Part shown: piece by piece, positions 1 through 7,964 of the stretch
How positions within the stretch are numbered: position 1 is the stretch's first letter
How the letters are laid out: each line of letters opens with the position of its first letter
NCBI RefSeq assembly: GCF_026343295.1
Contig: NZ_JAPELY010000003.1
Coordinates: forward strand, 1 to 64,000
Source: Streptomyces sp. NBC_00083
GTDB lineage: Bacteria > Actinomycetota > Actinomycetes > Streptomycetales > Streptomycetaceae
Length of the DNA: 64,000 nucleotides
Direction of reading: 5' to 3'
Translations under genes and position numbers: made by a program
The notes under the pieces: model-generated
Seen by the model: only the letters and a program-made list of their open reading frames with translations
What the model was told of the DNA's origin: nothing
Database searches by the model: none

Positions 1-29
1 CGCGTTCACGGCTGGGGAACAATGCAGTC

Positions 30-674
30 ATGGATCTCGCTACGGATCTCGAACTCGACCACCTCGTCGGCCGTGCCCGCCGGCTCGTGGTCCCCGGACG
101 GCGCCGCATCCTCGGCATCGTCGGACCGCCCGGGGCCGGTAAGTCCACGCTGGCCGGCGCGTTGGTGGCGCGGCTCGACGGGGAGGCCGTGCTGGTCCCC
201 ATGGACGGCTTCCACCTCGCCGGCGCGGAGCTGCGCCGGCTCGGGCGTGCGGAACGCAAAGGAGCCCCCGACACCTTCGACGCCGCCGGATACGCCGCAC
301 TGCTCGGGCGGCTGCGGAGCCCGGAGCCCGGCACCGTCGTCTACGCGCCGGACTTCGACCGGTCGTTGGAGGAGGCGGTGGCCGGCAGCATCGCCATCGA
401 TCCGTCAGTGCCGCTCGTCGTGACCGAAGGCAACTACCTCCTCCACGACGAGGGCGCGTGGCAGCAGGTCCGGGACCTCCTCGACGAGGTCTGGTACCTG
501 CACATCGACGACGATGAGCGGGTGGCCAGGCTGATCGAGCGCCATGTGCGGCACGGGAAGGCCCGGCCCCACGCCGAGCGCTGGGTCAGGGAGTCCGACG
601 AGGTCAACGCACGTCTCGTGGCCACGACCCGGAGGCGGGCGGATCTTGTCATCACCGGGGCACTCACTGGGTAG
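30..674 (+). CDS. Nucleoside/nucleotide kinase family P-loop protein (uridine kinase-like)
   Basis: A 214-aa P-loop kinase. The Walker A motif GPPGAGKST lies at about residues 32-40, followed by the VPMDGFHL segment (residues about 56-63) seen in uridine kinase/pantothenate kinase-like proteins, where the Asp and His face the phosphate acceptor. VVTEGNYLL near residue 132 is the typical third core strand, and the C-terminal RHVRHGK stretch looks like the lid region. The family phosphorylates small metabolites with ATP in the cytoplasm; the substrate cannot be told from sequence. The ATG is preceded by AACAAT at 18-23, six bases upstream, with no Shine-Dalgarno site, so the transcript is probably leaderless. 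It is transcribed alone, 74 bp before the next gene. Family assignment is firm; the exact substrate is open. Confidence 0.88.
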   Translation: MDLATDLELDHLVGRARRLVVPGRRRILGIVGPPGAGKSTLAGALVARLDGEAVLVPMDGFHLAGAELRRLGRAERKGAPDTFDAAGYAALLGRLRSPEPGTVVYAPDFDRSLEEAVAGSIAIDPSVPLVVTEGNYLLHDEGAWQQVRDLLDEVWYLHIDDDERVARLIERHVRHGKARPHAERWVRESDEVNARLVATTRRRADLVITGALTG

Positions 675-748
675 GCTCGCAGCTCTGGCGCCCGGTGAGA
701 CGGGCGGGCCAGGCGTGCGACGAGACGTGCGAGCGGAAGGCAGTGGAC

Positions 749-1702
749 GTGGGGATATTCCGACGAGGACCGAGGCGGGACGCGAGCGACGTTCCACGGG
801 ACTTCGAGTTCGGCTTCTTCTCCCAGGACGAGGGAGCCCGGTTCCGTGCCCTGGTCAGGGAGGCGTTCGCCGAGCTCGGCCTGGAGGTCACGGTCTACCC
901 GGACTCGGTGAAGGACAGCGGCGGCCGGCGGTTCGGGCTCGGCAACCTCGCCGCCGTATGTCACAACGAGCCCCGGGGGCCACGTGTGTGGCCGGAACTT
1001 ATTCGCAGACACGTCGGCATGGTGCTGCGCACCATGGACGCGCCGTCCGCGCTCGACACCATGCCGCCCGACCAGATCCGCGCCCAGCTCTACCCCCGGG
1101 TGATCAGCGGTGACGGTCTCGACCCGCAGAGCTTCGGCTATGCGCGCAGCGTCGCGCCCGGTCTCTACGAGATCCTCGCCCTCGACCTCCCCGAAAGCGT
1201 CATGATGCTGACGGACGAGGCGCTGGAACCCCTCGGCAAGGTTCCCGACCTGCGCGACATGGCCCTGCGCAACCTGCGGGAGCTGCCCGTCGAGGGACAC
1301 GAGAGGGTCAAGGGCGACGACGGGGCGCACTTCGACATCGTCGTCGGCGACTCCTTCTACACCGCGAGCCGGGTGCTCGCCCTGGAGTCCGTGGTCCGTC
1401 AGGTGGCCGGGCAGGAGATCCCGCCGGACGGCGCCCTCGTCGCGATGCCCTTCCGCCATCAGCTCGCCTTCCACGTCATCCGCGACTCCGGCATGGTCCT
1501 CGCCCTCAACGCCATGGCGTCGTTCGCCGCATCCGGCTACGAGGACACCCCGGGGGCGATCAGCCCGTACGTCTACTGGTGGCGCGGCGGCACGCTCACC
1601 CAGCTCAGCGACCGGGACGGCGAGGGGCTGCGCATCGTCGTCGGCGACGAGTTCGGCGAACTCCTGGAGCGGCTCGTCGCCGAGGAGACGGAGGGGCTCT
1701 GA
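749..1702 (+). CDS. Uncharacterised protein, possibly DUF1444 (YtpQ)-like
   Basis: A 317-aa soluble protein with no signal peptide or membrane segment. I chose the GTG at 749 because GGAAGG at 735-740 lies 8 nt upstream; a GTG at 743 would be too close, and a longer frame opens at 695. The order of a middle segment on speech-like strands (EILALDLPESVMMLTDEALEPLGK), then a helix with DMALRNLREL, then a C-terminal half with ALVAMPFRHQLAFHVI resembles the DUF1444/YtpQ layout, but this is an impression and not a search result. It ends 48 bp before the aminopeptidase gene on the same strand and may share its transcript. No function can be assigned. Confidence 0.8.
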   Translation: MGIFRRGPRRDASDVPRDFEFGFFSQDEGARFRALVREAFAELGLEVTVYPDSVKDSGGRRFGLGNLAAVCHNEPRGPRVWPELIRRHVGMVLRTMDAPSALDTMPPDQIRAQLYPRVISGDGLDPQSFGYARSVAPGLYEILALDLPESVMMLTDEALEPLGKVPDLRDMALRNLRELPVEGHERVKGDDGAHFDIVVGDSFYTASRVLALESVVRQVAGQEIPPDGALVAMPFRHQLAFHVIRDSGMVLALNAMASFAASGYEDTPGAISPYVYWWRGGTLTQLSDRDGEGLRIVVGDEFGELLERLVAEETEGL

Positions 1703-1750
1703 GACAACGGATTGCTCGCGTCCGCGGCGGCCTGCGGGCAGGATGAGCCC

Positions 1751-2881
1751 ATGCTCTCCTCGCCCGCTCCCGCGCCCTTCACCGCCGACGACTACCGGGC
1801 CCGGATGGCCCGTGCCGCCCGGTCCGCCGCCGATGCCGGGCTCGCCGGTCTCCTCGTCGCGCCCGGCCCCGACCTCGTCCACCTCACCGGCTACCAGCCG
1901 ACCGCGACCACCGAACGGCTCACCGTGCTGGTCCTCGCGGCGGGCCAGGACCCGGTGCTGGTCGTGCCGACCCTGGAGGCGCCGGACGCCGCGCACGCCG
2001 TCGGCGCCGCCGCGCTGACCCTGCGGGACTGGACCGACGGCAAGGACCCGTACGCCGTGGCGGCGCCGCTCCTCGCCGCCGACGGACGCTTCGGTGTCAG
2101 CGACAACACGTGGGCGATGCATCTGCTCGGCTTCCAGAAGGAGCTGCCCGGCACCTCCTACGTCTCGCTGACCGAGGCGCTGCCCATGCTGCGGGCCGTC
2201 AAGGACGCGCACGAGCTGGCCCGTCTGGAGGCGGCGGGCGCGGCGGCGGACGCCGCGTACGAGGAGATCGTGAAGGTGCGGTTCGCGGGCCGCAAGGAGA
2301 CCGACGTGGCCGCCGACCTGGCCGCGCTGCTCATCGAGTACGGCCATGAGCAGGTGGACTTCACTGTGGTCGGGTCCGGGCCCAACGGCGCCAATCCGCA
2401 CCACGAGGCGGGCGATCGCACCATCGCGCAGGGCGACATGGTGGTGCTCGACTTCGGCGGGCTCAAGCACGGATACGGCTCCGACACCAGCCGTACGGTC
2501 CACGTCGGCGAGCCCACCGCGGAGGAGCAGCGCGTCCACGACGTGGTGCGCGCGGCGCAGGAGGCGGGCTTCGCCGCGGTGCGGCCCGGCGCCACCTGCC
2601 AGGACGTCGACCGGGCGGCGCGCGCGGTGATCGCGAAGGCCGGATACGGCGAGTACTTCATCCACCGCACCGGCCACGGCATCGGCGTCACCACCCACGA
2701 GCCGCCCTACATGATCGAGGGTGAGGAGCAGCCGCTGGTGCCCGGGATGTGCTTCTCCGTCGAGCCCGGCATTTATCTGCCCGGCCGGTTCGGCGTCCGG
2801 ATCGAGGACATCGTCACGGTGACGGACGACGGCGGCCGGCGGTTCAACACCACCGACCGCGCGATGGCCGTCGTGGAGTAA
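1751..2881 (+). CDS. M24 family aminopeptidase P-like metallopeptidase (Xaa-Pro peptidase)
   Basis: A 376-aa cytoplasmic peptidase with a creatinase-type N-terminal domain (about residues 1-140) and a pita-bread M24 catalytic domain. The dinuclear metal ligands are visible in order: VVLDFGG (first Asp), GSDTSRTVHV (second Asp), TGHGIG (His), FSVEPGIYLPG (Glu) and RIEDIVTV (Glu). The family releases N-terminal residues next to proline, or simply hydrolyses Xaa-Pro dipeptides. The ATG at 1751 has an AGGA box about 9 nt upstream; an in-frame start at 1712 would add 13 residues that look non-coding. It is convergent with treZ, 56 bp apart. Substrate preference (dipeptide versus oligopeptide) is not decided by sequence. 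Confidence 0.93.
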   Translation: MLSSPAPAPFTADDYRARMARAARSAADAGLAGLLVAPGPDLVHLTGYQPTATTERLTVLVLAAGQDPVLVVPTLEAPDAAHAVGAAALTLRDWTDGKDPYAVAAPLLAADGRFGVSDNTWAMHLLGFQKELPGTSYVSLTEALPMLRAVKDAHELARLEAAGAAADAAYEEIVKVRFAGRKETDVAADLAALLIEYGHEQVDFTVVGSGPNGANPHHEAGDRTIAQGDMVVLDFGGLKHGYGSDTSRTVHVGEPTAEEQRVHDVVRAAQEAGFAAVRPGATCQDVDRAARAVIAKAGYGEYFIHRTGHGIGVTTHEPPYMIEGEEQPLVPGMCFSVEPGIYLPGRFGVRIEDIVTVTDDGGRRFNTTDRAMAVVE

Positions 2882-2937
2882 CACGCCGTAGCTGTACGGG
2901 GGTTGAGTCTCGCGAGGCCCGGCCCCCGGGCGCCTCC

Positions 2938-4680
2938 TCAGCGACCGAGCACCGCGCAGGACTCCGGAGGCATCAGCATCAGGCCGTCCGCGCCGGGTGC
3001 CTCGACCGGCTCCCAGGCCGCGAGGACCCGGCCACCGCCACCGAGCTTGATCGTGACGGCCTCCTTGGAGAGGTTGACCACGACCCGCAGGTCGCCGCGG
3101 CGGTAGGTGAGCCAGCGGGCCTCCTCGTCGTACGCCACCTTGACGGCCGCGAGGTCGGGGTCGGTGAGGTCGGGCCGCTCGTAGCGCAGGGCGATGAGCC
3201 GGCGGTACCAGGCGAGCAGCCGAGCGTGCGGCTCGGCCGCCGGCTCCGTCCAGTCCAGGCACGAGCGCCGGCGGGTCCCGGGGTCCTGCGGGTCGGGCAC
3301 GTCCTCGGCGGCCCAGCCGTGCGAGGTGAACTCCCGCCGCCTGCCCTCCCGTACGGCCCGTGAGAGCTCGGGGTCGGTGTGGTCGGTGAAGAACTGCCAG
3401 GGGGTGCGGGCGCCCCACTCCTCGCCCATGAACAGCATCGGCGGGAACGGGCTGGTCAGGGTCAGCGTCGCCGCGCAGGCCAGCAGGCCGGGCGACAGCG
3501 TGGCCGAGAGGCGGTCGCCCTGGGCGCGGTTGCCGATCTGGTCGTGGGTCTGGGCGTAGCCGAGGAAGCGGTGGGCGGGGGTGCGGACGCGGTCGACGGG
3601 GCGCCCGTGGGTGCGGCCCCGGAAACTCGAATACGTACCGTCGTGGAAGAACACCCGGGCCAGGGTCTTGGCGAGCGCCGAGAGCGGGGCGCGCGCGAAG
3701 TCGGCGTAGTAGCCCTGGGACTCGCCGGTGAGGGCGGTGTGCAGGGCGTGGTGGAAGTCGTCGTTCCACTGGGCGTGCAGCCCGGTGCCGCCCTCGTCGC
3801 GCGGGGTGGTGGTGCGCGGGTCGCAGGCGTCGGACTCGGCGATCAGGAAGAGCGGCCGGCCCAGCTCGGCGGCGAGCGCGTCGACGGCGGTGGAAAGCTC
3901 TTCGAGGAAGGTGTGGGCGCGGGTGTCGGCCAGCGCGTGCACCGCGTCCAGGCGCAGCCCGTCGAGGTGGTAGTCGCGCAGCCACGCCAGCGCGCTCTCC
4001 AGGAGGAAGGCGCGCACCTCGTCGGAGCCGGGAGCGTCCAGGTTGACGGCCGAACCCCAGGGCGTGTGATGGGTGTCCGTGAAGTACGGCCCGAAGGCGG
4101 GCAGGTAATTGCCGGACGGGCCCAGGTGGTTGTGCACCACGTCGAGGACCACGCCGAGTCCGTGGGCGTGGGCCGCGTCGACGAACCTCTTCAGGGCGTC
4201 GGGTCCGCCGTAGGGCTCGTGCACCGCCCACAGCGACACGCCCTCGTACCCCCAGCCGTGCCGGCCGGGGAACGGGCACACCGGCATCAGCTCGATGTGT
4301 GTGATGCCCAACTCGGCCAGACCGGCCAGGTGTTGGTGTGCGGCGTCGAGGGTTCCCTCGGGGGTGAACGTGCCGATGTGCAGTTCGTACAGGACGGCGC
4401 GCTGCAGCGGAGGCCCGCCCCGCCACGGGTGCCCCCAGCCGAAGCTCTCGTGGACGACGACGGCGCTGAGGCCGTCCGGGCCGTCGGGCTGACGGCGCGA
4501 ACGCGGGTCGGGAAGGACCGGCCCGTCGTCCAGTACGTAGCCGTAGCGGTCGCCGGAGTGGGCGTCGGCCTCGGCGAGCCACCAGCCCGCGCGGACGGGG
4601 TGGCGGCGCATGGGATGGGTGGCGCCCTCCAGGAGAAGGGCGGCCCGGTCGGTGTGCGGTGCCCACACTTCGAACAGCAC
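2938..4680 (-). CDS. treZ: Malto-oligosyltrehalose trehalohydrolase
   Basis: A 580-aa GH13 enzyme that cuts trehalose from the end of maltooligosyltrehalose made by TreY. An N-terminal isoamylase-type beta domain (FEVWAPHTDRAALLLEG) precedes the (beta/alpha)8 barrel. The catalytic triad is seen as Asp in DGLRLDAVHAL, Glu in FLIAESDACD and Asp in QTHDQIGNRAQG. I placed the start at the GTG 4680 because AGGGGGA lies 8 nt upstream; an extra 22 residues in the longer frame are unlike the family. The partner gene treY lies about 3.2 kb away on the same strand and glgX lies beyond it, so all steps of the TreX-TreY-TreZ route from glycogen-type glucan to trehalose are encoded here. Confidence 0.95.
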   Translation of the reverse strand: MLFEVWAPHTDRAALLLEGATHPMRRHPVRAGWWLAEADAHSGDRYGYVLDDGPVLPDPRSRRQPDGPDGLSAVVVHESFGWGHPWRGGPPLQRAVLYELHIGTFTPEGTLDAAHQHLAGLAELGITHIELMPVCPFPGRHGWGYEGVSLWAVHEPYGGPDALKRFVDAAHAHGLGVVLDVVHNHLGPSGNYLPAFGPYFTDTHHTPWGSAVNLDAPGSDEVRAFLLESALAWLRDYHLDGLRLDAVHALADTRAHTFLEELSTAVDALAAELGRPLFLIAESDACDPRTTTPRDEGGTGLHAQWNDDFHHALHTALTGESQGYYADFARAPLSALAKTLARVFFHDGTYSSFRGRTHGRPVDRVRTPAHRFLGYAQTHDQIGNRAQGDRLSATLSPGLLACAATLTLTSPFPPMLFMGEEWGARTPWQFFTDHTDPELSRAVREGRRREFTSHGWAAEDVPDPQDPGTRRRSCLDWTEPAAEPHARLLAWYRRLIALRYERPDLTDPDLAAVKVAYDEEARWLTYRRGDLRVVVNLSKEAVTIKLGGGGRVLAAWEPVEAPGADGLMLMPPESCAVLGR

Positions 4681-4753
4681 TGGCGTGTCCCCCTGTCGTA
4701 AGCGGTTGCGACCATGGTGCGACAGACGAGGGGGACACGCCCGCAATTCGGGA

Positions 4754-5707
4754 CTACTTCCAGATCATGTTGATCGCGCGCTCGAAGACGACGTATCCCG
4801 CGCGGGTGAACGCGTTCGCCATCGGAACGTTGGGCAGGTCGGTCGCGGCACGGATCCGCGGTACGTCCTGCGCGGCGAGGATCCGGGTGCCCTCGGCCAG
4901 GATGGAGTCGATGTGGCCGTGGCCGCGGTGGGCGGGCAGCACCCCGATGTACGCGATGATCGCGTTGTAGTTGTTGCGGGCCGGGATGACGAAGCCGACC
5001 GGCCCGCCGCCGTCCGGGAGTTCGGCGATCCGCCACCAGGCGCGCGGCGAGCCGTACGACGCGAACTCCTCCTCGTACATGAGCTCCGCGGACTCGCGCG
5101 GTGCCATGGTGCGCAGCTCCTCGCGGGTGTGCGCGTCGAGCGAGCCCTCCACGACCAGCGTCATCAGATCGAGCAGCTCCGCGCGGTCGGTGGCCGGCCG
5201 GAACGTCAGGTGCCCGGACGGCTCCGCGAGCGGGGTGCCCGGCCGCCACTCCAGGCGCAGCCGCTCGACGAGCGGGGTCGCGCCGGACGCGGTCAGGATG
5301 TTCAGCCTGGTTTCGACGGCCTCGCGGGCCGCCGGATCCTCGCGCCAGTCGCCGGGGACGAAGCGGCCGTACTCGGGGCGCGGGGTGCCCGCGGGAACCA
5401 CGGCCGCGGTCGCCGTTTCCAGGAGGCGCAGGCCGATCGCGCGGCGCTCCGCGGCGGGCAGCCCGTCGTCGACGTCGAAGAAGTCGAGGCTGTGCGGGGC
5501 GTCGCCGTGCTGCGCCGCCCACCACGCGAGGCGCGCGAGGACGCGGCCGTCGCGCACGGCCACCCACATCCATCGCGGGACGCGGCGGCCGGTGGCGAGA
5601 TCGTCCGCCACTTCGTGGTCGAGGACGTAGGAAAGCTGCTGGAAGAGTCCGAGTTCTTCGGGCCCGGCGAGCGGACGGATGGTGATGTCCGACGCGGTGT
5701 TCGTCAA
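4754..5707 (-). CDS. Tandem GNAT N-acetyltransferase
   Basis: A 317-aa protein with two GNAT-like halves. The N-terminal half (about residues 5-130) is degenerate; the C-terminal half (about 170-317) keeps the acetyl-CoA pyrophosphate-binding strand and loop, read as IIAYIGVLPAHRGHGHIDSIL, followed by a terminal AFTRAGYVVFERAINMIW segment typical of the fold. It likely acetylates a small amine with acetyl-CoA in the cytoplasm; the acceptor is unknown. The TTG at 5707 was chosen because GGGGGGA sits 6 nt upstream; no ATG or GTG is available nearby. It lies 73 bp downstream of the treZ start on the same strand and is divergent from the FHA gene. Function beyond the family is not visible. Confidence 0.85.
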   Translation of the reverse strand: MTNTASDITIRPLAGPEELGLFQQLSYVLDHEVADDLATGRRVPRWMWVAVRDGRVLARLAWWAAQHGDAPHSLDFFDVDDGLPAAERRAIGLRLLETATAAVVPAGTPRPEYGRFVPGDWREDPAAREAVETRLNILTASGATPLVERLRLEWRPGTPLAEPSGHLTFRPATDRAELLDLMTLVVEGSLDAHTREELRTMAPRESAELMYEEEFASYGSPRAWWRIAELPDGGGPVGFVIPARNNYNAIIAYIGVLPAHRGHGHIDSILAEGTRILAAQDVPRIRAATDLPNVPMANAFTRAGYVVFERAINMIWK

Positions 5708-5897
5708 GTGAGGTCCCCCCGGGTGATGTACGAGTCGGGGGACCCTAACAGCCCCATGGGGCCCGCCCGCAAGGGGAATTGGGTGGGCGGTGCGTCTGCG
5801 TCGCAGGTCAGCGGTGGGGCGGCGGGGGACGGGAGGCGCGCAGGAGGGGCCGTCTTCTGCTGGACACGTCCGGCCCCGGGGAAGGACAATCGCCGGT

Positions 5898-6452
5898 GTG
5901 ACGCCCTCTTTCGAATTCGGGACCTCCTCGGTGCCCGCGCGGCTCTCCGACGCGGAGCGCGACCGGGTCCTGGACGTGCTGCGCGAGGGCGCCGCCGAGG
6001 GCAAGCTGTCGCAGGACACGTTCCTGCGGCGCATGGAAATCGCCCTGGCCGCCCGCCGACCCGACGAACTGGTGCCCCTCACCGCCGACTTGCAGAGCCG
6101 CGGCCGGTGGTCGAAGGCGGTGTTCGGGGCGGTCGGCAGGGTGTCGGAGTTCTCCGTTTCGCTGCGCAGGGCCTGGCAGTCGGAGCGGCTGCCCAAGCTC
6201 CTCTTCCCGGCGCCCGGCCCCTATCCGCTGCGCATCGGCCGCGACCCGGCCAACGGGCTGCGGCTGAGCCACGAGACGGTGTCGCGGGTGCACGCGGAGC
6301 TCGTCTTCCAGTCGGGGTACTGGCAGCTGCGCGACCTCGGCTCCACCAACGGGACCTGCGTCAACGGGCGCCGGGTGACGGGAGTCGTCGCCGTGGCCGA
6401 CGGGGACCAGGTCAGCTTCGGCCGAATGGTGTTCCGGCTCGCCACCCACTGA
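5898..6452 (+). CDS. DUF1707 and FHA domain protein
   Basis: A 184-aa protein. Residues about 12-62 form a DUF1707 domain (SDAERDRVLDVLREG through RRPDEL), a short actinobacterial domain often found at the N terminus of membrane or signalling proteins. Residues about 105-184 form an FHA domain: IGRDPANGLRL, SHETVSRVHAEL, LRDLGSTNGTCVNG carry the conserved Gly-Arg, Ser-x-x-His and Asn-Gly residues that bind phosphothreonine. It probably reads the output of a Hanks-type kinase; a kinase gene lies at the right end of the window but the link is not shown. The GTG at 5898 has GACAAT at 5885-5890, 7 nt upstream, which suggests a leaderless message; a GAAGGA also lies 11 nt upstream, so both modes are possible. 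Confidence 0.88.
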   Translation: MTPSFEFGTSSVPARLSDAERDRVLDVLREGAAEGKLSQDTFLRRMEIALAARRPDELVPLTADLQSRGRWSKAVFGAVGRVSEFSVSLRRAWQSERLPKLLFPAPGPYPLRIGRDPANGLRLSHETVSRVHAELVFQSGYWQLRDLGSTNGTCVNGRRVTGVVAVADGDQVSFGRMVFRLATH

Positions 6453-6568
6453 GCGGCGCCCCGGGCCGGCACGGACGCACCCTCGCGCTCACTGCTGGTG
6501 CAGGCCACCCCGTCCGGCCAGGGTGCCTCGTCGTCGCCTTCGACGATCCGCTCGCGGGCCGCGCCTCG

Positions 6569-6850
6569 GTGCGGCTCGAAGAGTTTGCGGGCCATGCCTG
6601 GGTGCGGTGCGCGATGGAGCCCGTCGTGGAGGGGCAGCCCTTCCGCGGCAGCGTCGGCGAGGACTGCGCGGTGCTCGCGGTCTACCCGGCGTGGAAGCGC
6701 GATCTGGCGGGGTTCTCGCGCGCCGAGCTCGCCGGCGCCGCGGCCGCCTTCACGGAACTGTTCCGCAGGTCAACGCCGTACGGCCCGGCTCACCTCTCAC
6801 CCGTACGGCCGAACGCCGATCGCGACCGCGCCGCGGAAGTGGTCCGCTGA
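6569..6850 (+). CDS. Short orphan coding region, start uncertain
   Basis: A frame with clear Streptomyces codon bias (third positions almost all G or C) runs to the TGA at 6850. The last 93 codons from the first in-frame GTG at 6569 encode an acidic-to-neutral protein rich in aromatic residues (EEFAGHAWVRC, VYPAWKRDLAGFSRAEL). The coding bias continues upstream to about 6520, but no ATG, GTG or TTG lies in frame there, and no Shine-Dalgarno site precedes 6569. The gene may therefore be the 3' remnant of a longer one, or contain a frameshift. It lies 116 bp after the FHA gene and 82 bp before the P450 gene. I do not recognise the family. Confidence 0.45.
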   Translation: MRLEEFAGHAWVRCAMEPVVEGQPFRGSVGEDCAVLAVYPAWKRDLAGFSRAELAGAAAAFTELFRRSTPYGPAHLSPVRPNADRDRAAEVVR

Positions 6851-6932
6851 GGGCAGTCACCGGCGCCCGGCGGCCCTTCGGGACTCCGGGCCGCATCGGC
6901 CGCGCCCGCCGGGCGCCCAACGGGGAGGCGCC

Positions 6933-7964
6933 ATGACGACCGTCGAGCCGGCCGACGCATCGGCTCTCGCCTTCTCGCCCCGGACGCTCTCGCTGCTCGG
7001 CCCCGCCGCGCGTGGCGACCCGTACGCCTTCTACCGGACCCTGCGCGAGGAACACCCCCTGCTGTGGGACGCCCGGCTCGGCGCGTGGCTGGTCAGCCGG
7101 TACGCCGATGTGGCCCCCGCCCTCGGCGACCCGGGCCTCGCGGGACCGCGCCGCGGCGGCTGCTGCGGGCCGGGGACGGTGCGCTGCGGGCAGGAGTACG
7201 CGGCGCCCGAGAGCGCCTTCGCGCTGCTGCGCGAGGTGTGCGCCCGCACCGCGTACGTGCTCGCCCGGCGCCTGGCCGGGCGGCAGGAGGCGGACCTCGT
7301 CGAGGAGTTCTGCCGGTGGCTGCCGACCGGGACCATAGCCGCCGCGACCGGCCTGTCCTACGGGGCGGTAATGGGCCGCCGCGGCGCGGTGGCGGCCCGG
7401 AGCCGGGCCGAGGCGCCGGCCGCCGTCGACGCGGGCCGGGGCCGGGGCGGCACGGGGGTGGCGCTGCTCGCCGCGAACTCCGCGGGGCAGGCCGTCCTCA
7501 CCGGCCGGGCCCTCGCCTCGCTGCTCGCCAACCTCCTCGACAACCCCGACCAGTTGGAGCTGGTGAAGGCGGTGCCCGCGCTGATAGCGCAGGCGTGGGA
7601 GGAAGCGCTGCGGCGCAACCCGCCGGTCCACGTGGTGCTGCGCAGGGCCGACGGGGAGCGTGCGCTGTCCGGCGGTGTGGTGCCGGCCGGGGCCGCGGTC
7701 GCCCTGCTCGTCGGGGCCGCCAACCGCGACCCCGACCGGTTCGCGGACCCCGACCGGTTCGACCTGCACCGCACCACGCCCGGCGGGCTCGCCTTCGGGC
7801 CGGCCGGCTGCCCGGCCGCGCGGGTCGCCGAGCTTCAGGCGGAGTGCGCCGTGACGGCTCTGCTCACCGCCATGCCGGGCCTGCGCCGGGCCGACGGCTT
7901 CGACCCGGCCGAGAGCGGGCTGCTCACCCGGGCCCCTCGCCTTCTTCTGGTGCGACCCGCCTGA
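6933..7964 (+). CDS. Degenerate cytochrome P450-like protein
   Basis: A 343-aa protein with a P450 outline but short of the usual 390-420 aa. The N terminus has the typical DPYAFYRTLREEHPL and AWLVSRYADV segments, and the K-helix ExxR motif is visible as EEALRRNPP. The heme loop reads FGPAGCPAARVAEL with Cys at about residue 293, so the usual FGxGxHxCxG pattern has lost its His and a following Gly. The I-helix oxygen-binding motif (A/G)GxxT is replaced by LLAANSAGQ, and a Cys-rich stretch near residues 72-84 replaces the B-C region. The ATG at 6933 has GGGGAGG 4-5 nt upstream. The 3' end overlaps the convergent treY by 41 bp. It may be a P450 fold without oxygenase activity. Confidence 0.78.
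   Translation: MTTVEPADASALAFSPRTLSLLGPAARGDPYAFYRTLREEHPLLWDARLGAWLVSRYADVAPALGDPGLAGPRRGGCCGPGTVRCGQEYAAPESAFALLREVCARTAYVLARRLAGRQEADLVEEFCRWLPTGTIAAATGLSYGAVMGRRGAVAARSRAEAPAAVDAGRGRGGTGVALLAANSAGQAVLTGRALASLLANLLDNPDQLELVKAVPALIAQAWEEALRRNPPVHVVLRRADGERALSGGVVPAGAAVALLVGAANRDPDRFADPDRFDLHRTTPGGLAFGPAGCPAARVAELQAECAVTALLTAMPGLRRADGFDPAESGLLTRAPRLLLVRPA

Noticed and set aside
434..4738. A 1434-codon minus-strand frame
   Set aside because: It runs antisense to the M24 peptidase and out of frame with treZ; composition is Arg/Pro-rich and shows no fold.
6933..7964. P450-like gene as part of a secondary-metabolite cluster
   Set aside because: No polyketide, peptide, terpene or glycosyltransferase genes occur in the neighbourhood; only primary trehalose genes do.
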